From assembly GCF_011043525.1 (NCBI RefSeq), contig NZ_JAAKGO010000001.1, positions 124,001 to 188,000 of the forward strand: a DNA stretch of 64,000 bases. The letters run 5' to 3'. The notes below the pieces were generated by a model that was not told the origin of the DNA, did not search any database, and saw only the letters and a list, made by a program, of their open reading frames with translations. Source of the stretch: Sphingobacterium sp. SGG-5. GTDB taxonomy: Bacteria > Bacteroidota > Bacteroidia > Sphingobacteriales > Sphingobacteriaceae. Position 1 is the first letter of the stretch; every line of letters begins with the position of its first letter. Below are positions 53,199 to 61,359 of the stretch, piece after piece. The position numbers were made by a program, and so were the translations under genes.

Positions 53199-54869
53199 CT
53201 ACAAAGGCCCGAACTGTCCTGATTTGATCTCGATATCTATCCTTCTATTGACAGCCGCGGTCCCACCTTGCAGGTGAAGATTATTCACCTTGATCACCGC
53301 CACGAGATTGCGATCCGGCGAATAGTACGCTACCAATTCGCCAACCTCTAATCGCAGAACTTTAACCCCAGGCCCATGAGTGGTCCTGGTGTATGTAGCG
53401 GGATCATAACCGGCATAGCTGCGGCCCGGTGCTGCACCCACGGCATGCTCAAAAGTCCGCATCAGGTCGGCCACGGATTGCGCATCTGCATACATTGCCA
53501 GTTCTTCTGCGGTAGGATTCACCAGTCGCACAAGCAGACCATTATTGGGCTTGGTCCAGTTGGCAGCGATATAGCTATACTGCGTAAACGCAGGATCAAT
53601 GCCCATGGGTGTATAGAGCGAGTTCAGTCCGCTGCCGCCATATGCATAGATCAGATCTATAGTTTCCTGAGCAGGCGTTGATTGCGGTGAACAAGAAGGG
53701 CAACTATCCCTAAAATAGGTATTGCCGGTCAAGAGGTCGATCATGCCAGCCACAGAAGTGCTCGCCTGTGGCCCCAACGTGGTCTCAGCAACATGGTGCA
53801 TCGCGTTAGGATCTTCGGTTACCTGTCCGGATTTGATTTCCAACACAACGTCTCCGTCAGCCGACCCCACACCGCCGATGATCTTGATCATGGCCACGAC
53901 ATTGCGATCGGGCGAATAGAACAGCACGATATCTTCTACATCTATAAGCTGCACGCGTGATCCTGGGCCATGGTTGGTGGCGTTATGTCCGGGACGGTCT
54001 TGAGCAGTCGTGCGCGCCTGTACAAAGGCAGCCATCAGGTCGGCCACAGATTCGGCATTATCAAAGAGCTCCACCTCCTCGGGAGTCGGACCTTGCCACC
54101 GTACTAATGTACCGTGATTTCGTATCGTCCAGTCATTGACGATATGACTAGCAGCCCCGCCCCACCCGGCAAAATCATCGGAAGGTGATATAAAGTTGAG
54201 CCGCGTCGATGCCCCAACCATGTAGACTAAATCGATATTATCCTGATTTACATTGGCACCCTGTATCACATAGGCATCCCCGGTGAGGAGATCAATGTAA
54301 TTGCCGATTTCCGTATTGCTCTGTCCACCAAATGTGATTGTATTGAAGTAGGTGATGTCATTGATCTGTTCTACTGTTCCGGGTTCCGGGGAACTGGAAT
54401 AATACAGCACCCTAAACCCGATGCGGTTGTAACGTTTCATCACCGTGATATCGCCTGTCTCCAATAATTCCAAAGCGATCACACGATTGCCACTGCCCTC
54501 TGGCAGGATCTCCACCTCAACCCAGCCAAAACTGCTGTTGGCCGGGATCACAAACGAATCTTGAGGCAGATTGTATTCGATGCCCGCACGTGCCGTAGTG
54601 CTTTCTGGTATAACACGGAAATTTACCGTACGATCATAATCTTTCTGTTCGCCGGTCATATTGATCCGGAACCGCACCTTGCCAACTGCATCACCAAGCA
54701 CAGCAGGCAATATAGGAAAACCTAATGTTCCGGTGTTGGAGTTGACCACCGCATCCTGGAATTCCACACGGTTATCCCGTACAAAATATCTTTCGTTGTA
54801 ATCTTTAAAACATCCACCCAATACCCCGAGCGTAATGGCTGCTATCATGATTATATAAATACGTCTCAT
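53199..54869 (-). CDS. DUF4843-type lipoprotein with two HGPG domains
   Basis: A 556-residue lipoprotein (lipobox LGGC, Cys20, then FKDYNERYF). Residues about 25-155 match the DUF4843 part of the locus 1 protein (FRVIPESTTARAGIEY, FVIPANSSFGWV, YNRIGFRVL). Residues about 185-350 and 370-553 are two units of the HGPG domain (NHGPGSRV at 299, THGPGVKV at 497, each followed by LFYSPDRN or AYYSPDRN). It thus joins the DUF4843 module of locus 1 to the novel domain of locus 2. It begins 15 bp after the susD stop. Confidence 0.8.
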   Translation of the reverse strand: MRRIYIIMIAAITLGVLGGCFKDYNERYFVRDNRVEFQDAVVNSNTGTLGFPILPAVLGDAVGKVRFRINMTGEQKDYDRTVNFRVIPESTTARAGIEYNLPQDSFVIPANSSFGWVEVEILPEGSGNRVIALELLETGDITVMKRYNRIGFRVLYYSSSPEPGTVEQINDITYFNTITFGGQSNTEIGNYIDLLTGDAYVIQGANVNQDNIDLVYMVGASTRLNFISPSDDFAGWGGAASHIVNDWTIRNHGTLVRWQGPTPEEVELFDNAESVADLMAAFVQARTTAQDRPGHNATNHGPGSRVQLIDVEDIVLFYSPDRNVVAMIKIIGGVGSADGDVVLEIKSGQVTEDPNAMHHVAETTLGPQASTSVAGMIDLLTGNTYFRDSCPSCSPQSTPAQETIDLIYAYGGSGLNSLYTPMGIDPAFTQYSYIAANWTKPNNGLLVRLVNPTAEELAMYADAQSVADLMRTFEHAVGAAPGRSYAGYDPATYTRTTHGPGVKVLRLEVGELVAYYSPDRNLVAVIKVNNLHLQGGTAAVNRRIDIEIKSGQFGPL

Positions 54870-54883
54870 AACTATATTCTTTT

Positions 54884-56308
54884 TTAATATCCTCGATTCT
54901 GCTTCAGGTCAGGATGGATTGCCACTTCCCGAACAGGAATCCTCGGCAATATCCGGTAATCACTAAACAGGAATGTGGTTCCTGTTGGTTTCGGTATATT
55001 CCTGCCCAATCGCTTGTAATCAAACCAGCTGTGCCCTTCGAATGCCAGCTCCAGACGGCGCTGCAACAATACCTCCTCCATCAACTCGACGTCAAACAGC
55101 GTTGGCACCGACGTAAGCCCGGCACGGTTCCTGATCAGATTGACATCAGCCACCGCCAGTGGTTCCATGCCCGATATATTGGCATAGGCCTCCGCCCGGT
55201 TCAGGTATACTTCCGATAAGCGGATGACCGGTACATTGTCCAGATTGATCTGTCCGCCTCGGCTGAAAAATTTAGTCATTTGGTTATTTCCACTTTCGTT
55301 CCCCACCCCTTTCATAATCAGGGTACGCCGCACATCTCCCGCGGCATATTGGGCGTAGAGCATGTCTGACACCATTACATAGCTACTACCACTGACAGCG
55401 TCGGAACTTTCGGACACCCGGTTGGTATAGGCGGCCCGGATGGAATTGTTGGGCCCTACGTTCTGGTCTGACCTGAACCCTACTTCAAACAGCGATTCAG
55501 GGTGAAAAGGTGTGCGCCAGTCCGCATAATACGAGGCGGTGGTGGATAACCTTCCCACATGGGATGCAATGGCCTTATTCGCCTCTTCAATCACTTTTGG
55601 GTAGTCTCCGTTGTATAATGCTACCCTGGAGAAAAGCGCCGCCACCGCCCCTTGGGTCGCAAAGCCGGGGGCACGCTCATTGGATGTTCCTTCCAGATAC
55701 GCATACGCCTTTTCAAGTTCGTCATACAGAAAAGCATACATCTCCGGAATAGAGGCCCTAGCCAACGATTCGAGGTTGTCCCAACTGTATACCGGTTGTA
55801 AGGTTAAGGGAACAGTCCCCCTGTTAGTCGATCCGATCGCCGTCGGATCATATCCATATACCCTCGACAGGTTGTGAAAAAACAAGGCCCTTAAGAAATG
55901 CAGCTGCCCGGCAATACTATTTTTCCATTGCTGGTCGGCCTCAAAATCTTCCAATGCAATCAGAATCACATTAATCTGCGAAATGGCCTTGTATCCGGTT
56001 GCCCATGGGTTCATGTGGCTCAGCCGAGCGTTCCGCGAAAGGTTCAACAAGGCTGATCCAACACCCGAATGCGCTCCTGTATTACTCATGATGGTGGGAT
56101 ACACAATCAGTTGTTGTCCATATTGAGCGGTCGATCTCAGGACGGCATACACACCCATCGTAGCCGCCTCAAACCCTTCTACCGATGTGAGGGACAACTC
56201 GGTGTCTACCGCCTGCCCGGGCTGAACATCAAGCAAATCCTTACACGAAAACAAGGTCAATAGTACCGTGGCAAAACAGGCCACAAAGTAAACATATATC
56301 TGTCTCAT
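54884..56308 (-). CDS. RagB/SusD family nutrient-binding lipoprotein (locus 2)
   Basis: A 474-residue SusD homologue with lipobox LFSC (Cys22) followed by KDLLDVQPGQ. Typical features are LHFLRALFFHNLSRVYGYDP near residue 138, VPVIRLSEVYLNRAEAYANI near 355 and LAFEGHSWFDYKRLGR near 425. It shares many of these segments with the SusD at 21239-22675. It starts 14 bp after the susC stop and completes the outer-membrane uptake pair of this locus. Confidence 0.94.
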   Translation of the reverse strand: MRQIYVYFVACFATVLLTLFSCKDLLDVQPGQAVDTELSLTSVEGFEAATMGVYAVLRSTAQYGQQLIVYPTIMSNTGAHSGVGSALLNLSRNARLSHMNPWATGYKAISQINVILIALEDFEADQQWKNSIAGQLHFLRALFFHNLSRVYGYDPTAIGSTNRGTVPLTLQPVYSWDNLESLARASIPEMYAFLYDELEKAYAYLEGTSNERAPGFATQGAVAALFSRVALYNGDYPKVIEEANKAIASHVGRLSTTASYYADWRTPFHPESLFEVGFRSDQNVGPNNSIRAAYTNRVSESSDAVSGSSYVMVSDMLYAQYAAGDVRRTLIMKGVGNESGNNQMTKFFSRGGQINLDNVPVIRLSEVYLNRAEAYANISGMEPLAVADVNLIRNRAGLTSVPTLFDVELMEEVLLQRRLELAFEGHSWFDYKRLGRNIPKPTGTTFLFSDYRILPRIPVREVAIHPDLKQNRGY

Positions 56309-56322
56309 AATAACTCCATATT

Positions 56323-59300
56323 TTAAAATCCTACCTTAAAGCCGATGGTATATGTACGTGCCGGCGGAATTTGATTTTGATTCGAGGTAAAAACACTGTC
56401 ACTAATGTAAAACTCCGGGTCGTAGCCTGTCCATTTTGTCCAAGTCAAGATATTCACCGCCCGGACATAGAAGTCTACATTCCGAAGATTGAATCGGCTG
56501 ATGTATTTGGTAGGCACTCGGTAGTTAAGCGACAGTTCCTTGAGCCGAATGTAGGACGCATCTTCCAGAAAACGGGAGGAATGCCGGTCCATCGGCTGTG
56601 CCAACACCTCTGTCGCACCATCAATAGGACGTGGAGTAGTCGTCATCTGTCCAGGTGTTGTCCACCGCGCATCGTAAACCCTGGCCAGCGAATTGGACTG
56701 CCTGTTGCCATTGACATAGTGATAGGTATTTGTCTGGTTATATAACTCCCGACCCATATCGTATTGGAAGAAGATACCCAGTTCCACACGTTTGTACCGA
56801 AACTTGTTCGTAACTCCTCCATAATAATCAGACAATCTATTGCCTAATCCATAAGGAGCAGTCATACCCGTGGGTGCATACGTGAGGTTATTCTCTCCCT
56901 GCCACCACATAGGCTTACCCGTCGCCGCGTTCACACCCGCATACTGGAACGCCCAGTTGGTATACATGGGGTATCCTACACGAATCCCGGGATCTCCCGG
57001 CAAAACCATCACTTCATCTTCTGTTATCTCGTTGCCGTCGACCCCTTCATCCACAAGGTCATCAATAATATCACGGTAAAGCCGAGTGACACGGTTACGG
57101 ATAAACGTGATATTGAACGTCGATGTCCAACGAAAGTCGCCTCTCCTGATAAGGTCAGAGCCCAGCTCTACCTCCAGCCCTTTATTTCTCACCTCGGCCA
57201 CATTCCGCCATACACTCGAAAAGCCACTGGTATTAGGAAGCGGTACCAGTAGCAGCAAATCCTTACTGCGGCGCTGGAAGGCGTCTACCGAGCCATAGAG
57301 ACGACGTTTGAAAAACGAGAAATCTACACCAACATTCGTCATGATGTTCCTTTCCCAGCGAAGGTCGTCATTGCCTATCTGTGATCGTGACGTACCCGGC
57401 TTTCCTTCGTAGGAACCACTTCCATCCGAAAGCGCCCGCGCTGCAAAATCGCCGATGGCACTGTTGCCGGTTTCGCCGTAGCTCGCACGTAATTTCAGCT
57501 GCTGCGCCCAATTGGTTCTCTTGAGGAACGGCTCTTGCGAAGCATCCCAGCCTACGGAGAAAGAGGGGAACCAACCATAGCGGTTGTCAGCGCCAAAACG
57601 CGAAGAACCATCATATCTCAACACGGCACTGAACATGTATTTTTTCTTATAGTTGTAGTTCACCTGGCTGAATGCCCCCGCTCGCTTACTATCTGTAATA
57701 TTTTCATAGGCATCCCGGATGACGGCGGCCGAGGACAAATACCTGAATTCGTAGGAAGGGAACCCCTCGGCAGTGGTTCCCACCCGATACCGGTGGTAGC
57801 TCCGGTATTCCACGCCCAAGAGTGTATTCAGGTTGTGTCCTCCCCCGAGTGATTTGTTGTATGTCAACGTCTGTGACGTCGTAAACGATAGGCTCGGTTG
57901 CATCCGGAACTGCTTGATTCCACCAAACGGATTGGCATATACCGTACGAGGGTCTTGATAAAACTCAGAGTGGAGCAGCCGGTAGTTCAATCCGAACCGT
58001 GATTCAAATTTTAAGCCCTTTGTCATGTCATAACGAAATCTCAGGTGACCGAGCAAGTTATGGGTTCTGGCCCGTTGCGTGTTCACTTCCGTCACTTGGA
58101 GCGTATTGTAAGGATTTTCCCCGGGGAACCGGTCCATGGGGGAATTGTACGAACCGTCTTCCAGATAGATGGGCAGAAAAGGCAACATCAAAGGTGCCCT
58201 CATTTGGGGCGAAGCAAACCAATTACTGGAATTCCATGAACCGTAGCTGCCGTTATATTCCTGCGTACTCAGAATGGTGTTCAGGTACAGATGTAAACGT
58301 TTATTGACTTGATGGTCTAACCGTGAGCTGAGCGTCGCCCGCATGAAGTCATTGCCTACCACAGTAGCATCCGTTTTGTTGAACGATGAGGAAACCCGGA
58401 AAGTAGTTTGCTTCGTGCCTCCCGAAGCGACCAATTGCACATTGTCGGTATACCCGAGGCGGAATGCCTCGCTCTGCCAGTCATAGGTTGGAATGGCGGA
58501 GATCTCTGCATCAGTCAACGTCACGGGCAACTGGTTTTGCGACAGCACTTCTGTGCGCACCCGATCATATGCCCAGTCCGGATTTAGGTTGCTTATCGCC
58601 TCCATGCGAACGTTCAGATACTGCTGCGTGTTCATCATGGGCAACAACGGTACGGGTTCCTGAATCCCTTTGTAATAGTTGAGGGAAATATTTGTTTTTC
58701 CCTCCACCCCTTTCTTGGTCGTGATCAGGACCACTCCGTTAGCTGCCTGCGCACCATAGATGGAAGCCGCAGCGCCATCCTTCAGCACTTCAATGGATTC
58801 AATGTCATCAGGATTCAAGAGTGCCAACGGATTGGATGCCGTGACATCCGACACATCCCCCTCTTCTGTACTGATTTCTACACCATCCACAATGTACAAC
58901 GGTTGAGTACCGGCAGAGATGGAACCCGTTCCGCGGATTTCGACCCGCATTGGACCACCAGGTGTCCCGGACACACCCTGTACTAATACCCCGGCCATGC
59001 GTCCCTGCATCGCCTGATCAAAGGTCTGAATAGGCATGTCTTCGAAATCTGCAGCCTTTACCTGTCCCATAGCCCCCGTGATCGTGCGCCGCTCCTGTGT
59101 CTGGTATCCGGTCACCACGACCTCATCCAGATCTTTCAAGTCTTCCACAAGCACCACGTTCACGGTCGTATTCGTGCCCACAGCAATTTCCCGTGTGACA
59201 TATCCCAACATGGAGAACACCAACACTGCTCCTTTACGTACACGAATGGAAAAATCGCCTTGCGAATTGGTCGTTGTACGGTTTCGAATACCTTTTTCCT

Positions 59301-59544
59301 GGACATTTACACCCTCATAGGGTCGGGAGGTGTCTCCCACCATTAACTCCACCTTTCCCGTTACGGTGACAGCATCCTGTTCTACATTTTCCGCAAAAAC
59401 GCTCGGCAATGTGATCAGCAAAAGAAGAATCGTCATACTCGTATACGATAAGAAAAGTGGAAAGCGATCTAGTTCCGAGAAATGAAATTCTCGACGATGT
59501 ACTAGAAACCTCCAGTACTTACCGAACAAAGAATGTTGTCTCAT
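56323..59544 (-). CDS. SusC/RagA family TonB-linked outer membrane receptor without STN domain (locus 2)
   Basis: A 1073-residue TonB-dependent transporter. A long N-terminal region with a hydrophobic signal ending near PSVFA (about residue 51) leads to the beta domain (VTGKVELMVGDTSRPYEGVN), the plug (DEVVVTGYQTQERRTITGAM near residue 140) and the barrel ending in FKVGF. There is no STN domain, so it cannot signal through a FecR/sigma pair; control falls to the divergent AraC gene. The plug shares the MPIQ-S/T-DxAxQGRxAGVLVQ pattern with the locus 1 SusC. Confidence 0.95.
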   Translation of the reverse strand: MRQHSLFGKYWRFLVHRREFHFSELDRFPLFLSYTSMTILLLLITLPSVFAENVEQDAVTVTGKVELMVGDTSRPYEGVNVQEKGIRNRTTTNSQGDFSIRVRKGAVLVFSMLGYVTREIAVGTNTTVNVVLVEDLKDLDEVVVTGYQTQERRTITGAMGQVKAADFEDMPIQTFDQAMQGRMAGVLVQGVSGTPGGPMRVEIRGTGSISAGTQPLYIVDGVEISTEEGDVSDVTASNPLALLNPDDIESIEVLKDGAAASIYGAQAANGVVLITTKKGVEGKTNISLNYYKGIQEPVPLLPMMNTQQYLNVRMEAISNLNPDWAYDRVRTEVLSQNQLPVTLTDAEISAIPTYDWQSEAFRLGYTDNVQLVASGGTKQTTFRVSSSFNKTDATVVGNDFMRATLSSRLDHQVNKRLHLYLNTILSTQEYNGSYGSWNSSNWFASPQMRAPLMLPFLPIYLEDGSYNSPMDRFPGENPYNTLQVTEVNTQRARTHNLLGHLRFRYDMTKGLKFESRFGLNYRLLHSEFYQDPRTVYANPFGGIKQFRMQPSLSFTTSQTLTYNKSLGGGHNLNTLLGVEYRSYHRYRVGTTAEGFPSYEFRYLSSAAVIRDAYENITDSKRAGAFSQVNYNYKKKYMFSAVLRYDGSSRFGADNRYGWFPSFSVGWDASQEPFLKRTNWAQQLKLRASYGETGNSAIGDFAARALSDGSGSYEGKPGTSRSQIGNDDLRWERNIMTNVGVDFSFFKRRLYGSVDAFQRRSKDLLLLVPLPNTSGFSSVWRNVAEVRNKGLEVELGSDLIRRGDFRWTSTFNITFIRNRVTRLYRDIIDDLVDEGVDGNEITEDEVMVLPGDPGIRVGYPMYTNWAFQYAGVNAATGKPMWWQGENNLTYAPTGMTAPYGLGNRLSDYYGGVTNKFRYKRVELGIFFQYDMGRELYNQTNTYHYVNGNRQSNSLARVYDARWTTPGQMTTTPRPIDGATEVLAQPMDRHSSRFLEDASYIRLKELSLNYRVPTKYISRFNLRNVDFYVRAVNILTWTKWTGYDPEFYISDSVFTSNQNQIPPARTYTIGFKVGF

Positions 59545-59673
59545 ATATTTATAGATTATTAAGGGTTAAAAGCATCCTTGCCATGTAAAAATATGTAAAC
59601 GTATATTATTCCATTTATAAATTTTGGTTAGATCATAATATTACTGATCTATTTTTTATCATCGATCAACAGT

Positions 59674-59743
59674 ACAAATATGACAGAAAAAATGGCTAAT
59701 CCAGTTCATCGGTTTGCCTACATTGTATACTATATTATCATCC
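59674..59743 (-). promoter_or_regulatory. Conserved promoter/operator module upstream of susC, locus 2
   Basis: Within the 355-bp gap between the divergent susC and araC genes, ACAAATATGAC-A-GAAAAA begins at 59674 and TTGTATAC at 59723, 49 bp apart, then TATA and TTATCATCC. The same parts with the same spacing occur at 44545-44614. It is the likely AraC-controlled promoter for the susC transcript. Confidence 0.72.
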
Positions 59744-59851
59744 CTAATATTGTAGCACGATCAAAAAAACGTAAGAAACCTAACTCAAAACACTGAAAAC
59801 AAAGAATTACAGATAAAATAAGTCCTATCAAGATACCAAGGCACTTTGTTT

Positions 59852-59881
59852 TTGTATACACCTTTATGTAAATTTGTATAC
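59852..59881. promoter_or_regulatory. Paired TTGTATAC sites before the AraC gene
   Basis: TTGTATAC at 59852-59859 and again at 59874-59881, exactly 22 bp apart (two helical turns), 18 bp before the araC ATG. Direct repeats on one DNA face fit AraC-type dimer binding, here probably for autoregulation. Confidence 0.65.
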
Positions 59882-59899
59882 TGACTCACAATTGTAAAC

Positions 59900-60784
59900 A
59901 TGAAAGCACATTTTCACCTCGTACCGAGAAACACGCAATTTCCCTACCTCGCGAGGCAACATACCTTACCTAACTTTGGCACGGTCTGGCATTACCATCC
60001 TGAGCTAGAGTTACATTACATTATACGCGGAGAAGGGGTACGGTTTGTAGGAGATAACATCAGTAATTTTGATGCCGAAGAGTTACTCTTATTGGGTGAA
60101 AACCTCCCACATATGTGGCGATGCAACAAGCAATATTTCGAAGGGAATCCGGACGTCACCGCAGAGGCTATTGTCGTACATTTCCTCCCCGATTTCATGG
60201 GTGCCGATTTTCTCTCGAAGCAAGAGGCTACCGCTGTCCACGCGTTGTATGAACGGGCACAGTCCGGACTAATCATTCATGGGAAAACGAAGAAAGAAAT
60301 TCTCAACTTAATGCAAGAATCTGTACAGCAAGAAGGGATGAGCAGGTTGATCACCATACTCAATATGGTACATATCTTGGCCAATAGTAAGGAAACAACA
60401 AAGATTACTTCCGGACTTTCCTCGTACCATGCCAATAAAGATGAGACGGATCGTATCAATAAGATATACCATTATATTCTTTCCAATTACCGAGACGAAA
60501 TCTCATTGGAAGAAATTTCGTCGGTAGCGCACTTGAGTGTTACTTCTTTTTGCCGTTACTTCAAGATGATGACAAAAAAAACATTTCGGGACTTTTTGAT
60601 TGAAGTACGCATTAGTCATGCTAAACGTATACTCATTGAGAACAATATTCCTACGACCGAGTCCATCTGCTTTGAATGTGGCTTTAACAACCGGTCTAAT
60701 TTTTTTCGCCATTTCAAGCGTATTACGGGCTGTACGCCTATTGAATACAGACAACGATATCTGTATGAAAACGTGTTTGTATGA
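59900..60784 (+). CDS. AraC family transcriptional regulator with cupin sensor domain
   Basis: A 294-residue regulator. The N-terminal cupin-like effector domain holds HYHPELELHYIIRGEG (about residue 33) and LLGENLPHMWRC. The C-terminal about 100 residues form the double helix-turn-helix: ISLEEISSVAHLSVTSFCRY and ISHAKRILIENN, ending ICFECGFNNRSNFFRHFKRI-TGCTPIEYR. It is divergent from the locus 2 susC and should respond to an inducer derived from that substrate. Its own start lies just after paired TTGTATAC sites. A 19-bp perfect terminator follows. Confidence 0.92.
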   Translation: MKAHFHLVPRNTQFPYLARQHTLPNFGTVWHYHPELELHYIIRGEGVRFVGDNISNFDAEELLLLGENLPHMWRCNKQYFEGNPDVTAEAIVVHFLPDFMGADFLSKQEATAVHALYERAQSGLIIHGKTKKEILNLMQESVQQEGMSRLITILNMVHILANSKETTKITSGLSSYHANKDETDRINKIYHYILSNYRDEISLEEISSVAHLSVTSFCRYFKMMTKKTFRDFLIEVRISHAKRILIENNIPTTESICFECGFNNRSNFFRHFKRITGCTPIEYRQRYLYENVFV

Positions 60785-60813
60785 TATAGTGTACGTGCAG
60801 TACAAAAATAGGC

Positions 60814-60884
60814 AAAGGTGTAAAAATGAGACCAATTCGGGGGGTAGGGTTAATAGCTCGCTGTCTCATTTTTACACCTTTTTT
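60814..60884 (+). terminator. Terminator of the AraC gene with a 19-bp perfect stem
   Basis: AAAGGTGTAAAAATGAGAC (60814-60832) pairs perfectly with GTCTCATTTTTACACCTTT (60863-60881) across a 30-nt loop, and T residues follow. The stem is about twice the usual length. Confidence 0.8.
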
Positions 60885-61359
60885 GGGTATTTTTGAACAG
60901 ATTTTTCGCTTAAAATACGCTTTATTTAGGCTGTTATCCGGGTTTTTTGACAAATCAGGTGTCATAAATCCGGACATCGGGCAGCTAGCTGTTTTGGTAG
61001 AACTGTTCGCTGTTTTGGCAAAACTGTTAACTGAAATGCCGGAACAGGTAGCTTGCGCGGTAAAACAGGTAGCAGTCCTGCTTATAGCGCTAGCTGTTTT
61101 GGTAAAACTGCTAGCTGAAATACCCGAAGAGATAGCTCGTCGGATAGAACAGGTAGCAGTCCTGCTTATAGCGCTAGCTGTTTTGGTAAAACTGTTAACT
61201 GAAATGCCGGAAGAGGTAGCTTGCGCGGTAAAACAGGTAGCAGCCCTGCTTATAGCGCTAGCTGTTTTGGTAAAACTGCTAGCTGAAATACCCGAAGAGA
61301 TAGCTCGTCGGATAGAACAGGTAGCAGCCCTCATTACCAAGTTATGTTTTCTTCGATAA
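60826..61359 (+). CDS. Doubtful gene for a heptad-repeat protein
   Basis: An open frame of 177 codons runs through the 21-bp repeat array and would encode regular heptads such as LAVLVKL LAEIPEE IARRIEQ VAVLLIA, an amphipathic coiled-coil-like helix. Against a real gene: the only ATG lies inside the stem of the AraC terminator, no promoter is seen, the opposite strand is equally open because the repeat unit has no stops, and the 3' end overlaps the esterase gene. It is listed so that the open frame is not missed. Confidence 0.2.
   Translation: MRPIRGVGLIARCLIFTPFLGIFEQIFRLKYALFRLLSGFFDKSGVINPDIGQLAVLVELFAVLAKLLTEMPEQVACAVKQVAVLLIALAVLVKLLAEIPEEIARRIEQVAVLLIALAVLVKLLTEMPEEVACAVKQVAALLIALAVLVKLLAEIPEEIARRIEQVAALITKLCFLR
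60986..61340. repeat. 21-bp minisatellite with 84-bp higher-order units
   Basis: About 17 head-to-tail units of 21 bp, most starting TAGC, are ordered into 84-bp blocks beginning at 61091, 61175 and 61259. Alternate blocks differ in a regular way (CTGTTAACTGAAATGCCGG versus CTGCTAGCTGAAATACCCG), giving a 168-bp super-period. The first block (from 60986) has one extra 21-bp unit. The array runs into the 3' end of the esterase gene. Confidence 0.9.

Noticed and set aside
60738..61340. A 200-codon minus-strand frame through the minisatellite
   Set aside because: The 21-bp unit has no stop in this frame, so it is open by repetition; it also crosses the AraC 3' end and terminator. No start signal or family match was seen.
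60986..61340. Repeat array considered as a CRISPR
   Set aside because: Units are contiguous, without unique spacers, and no cas genes are near.
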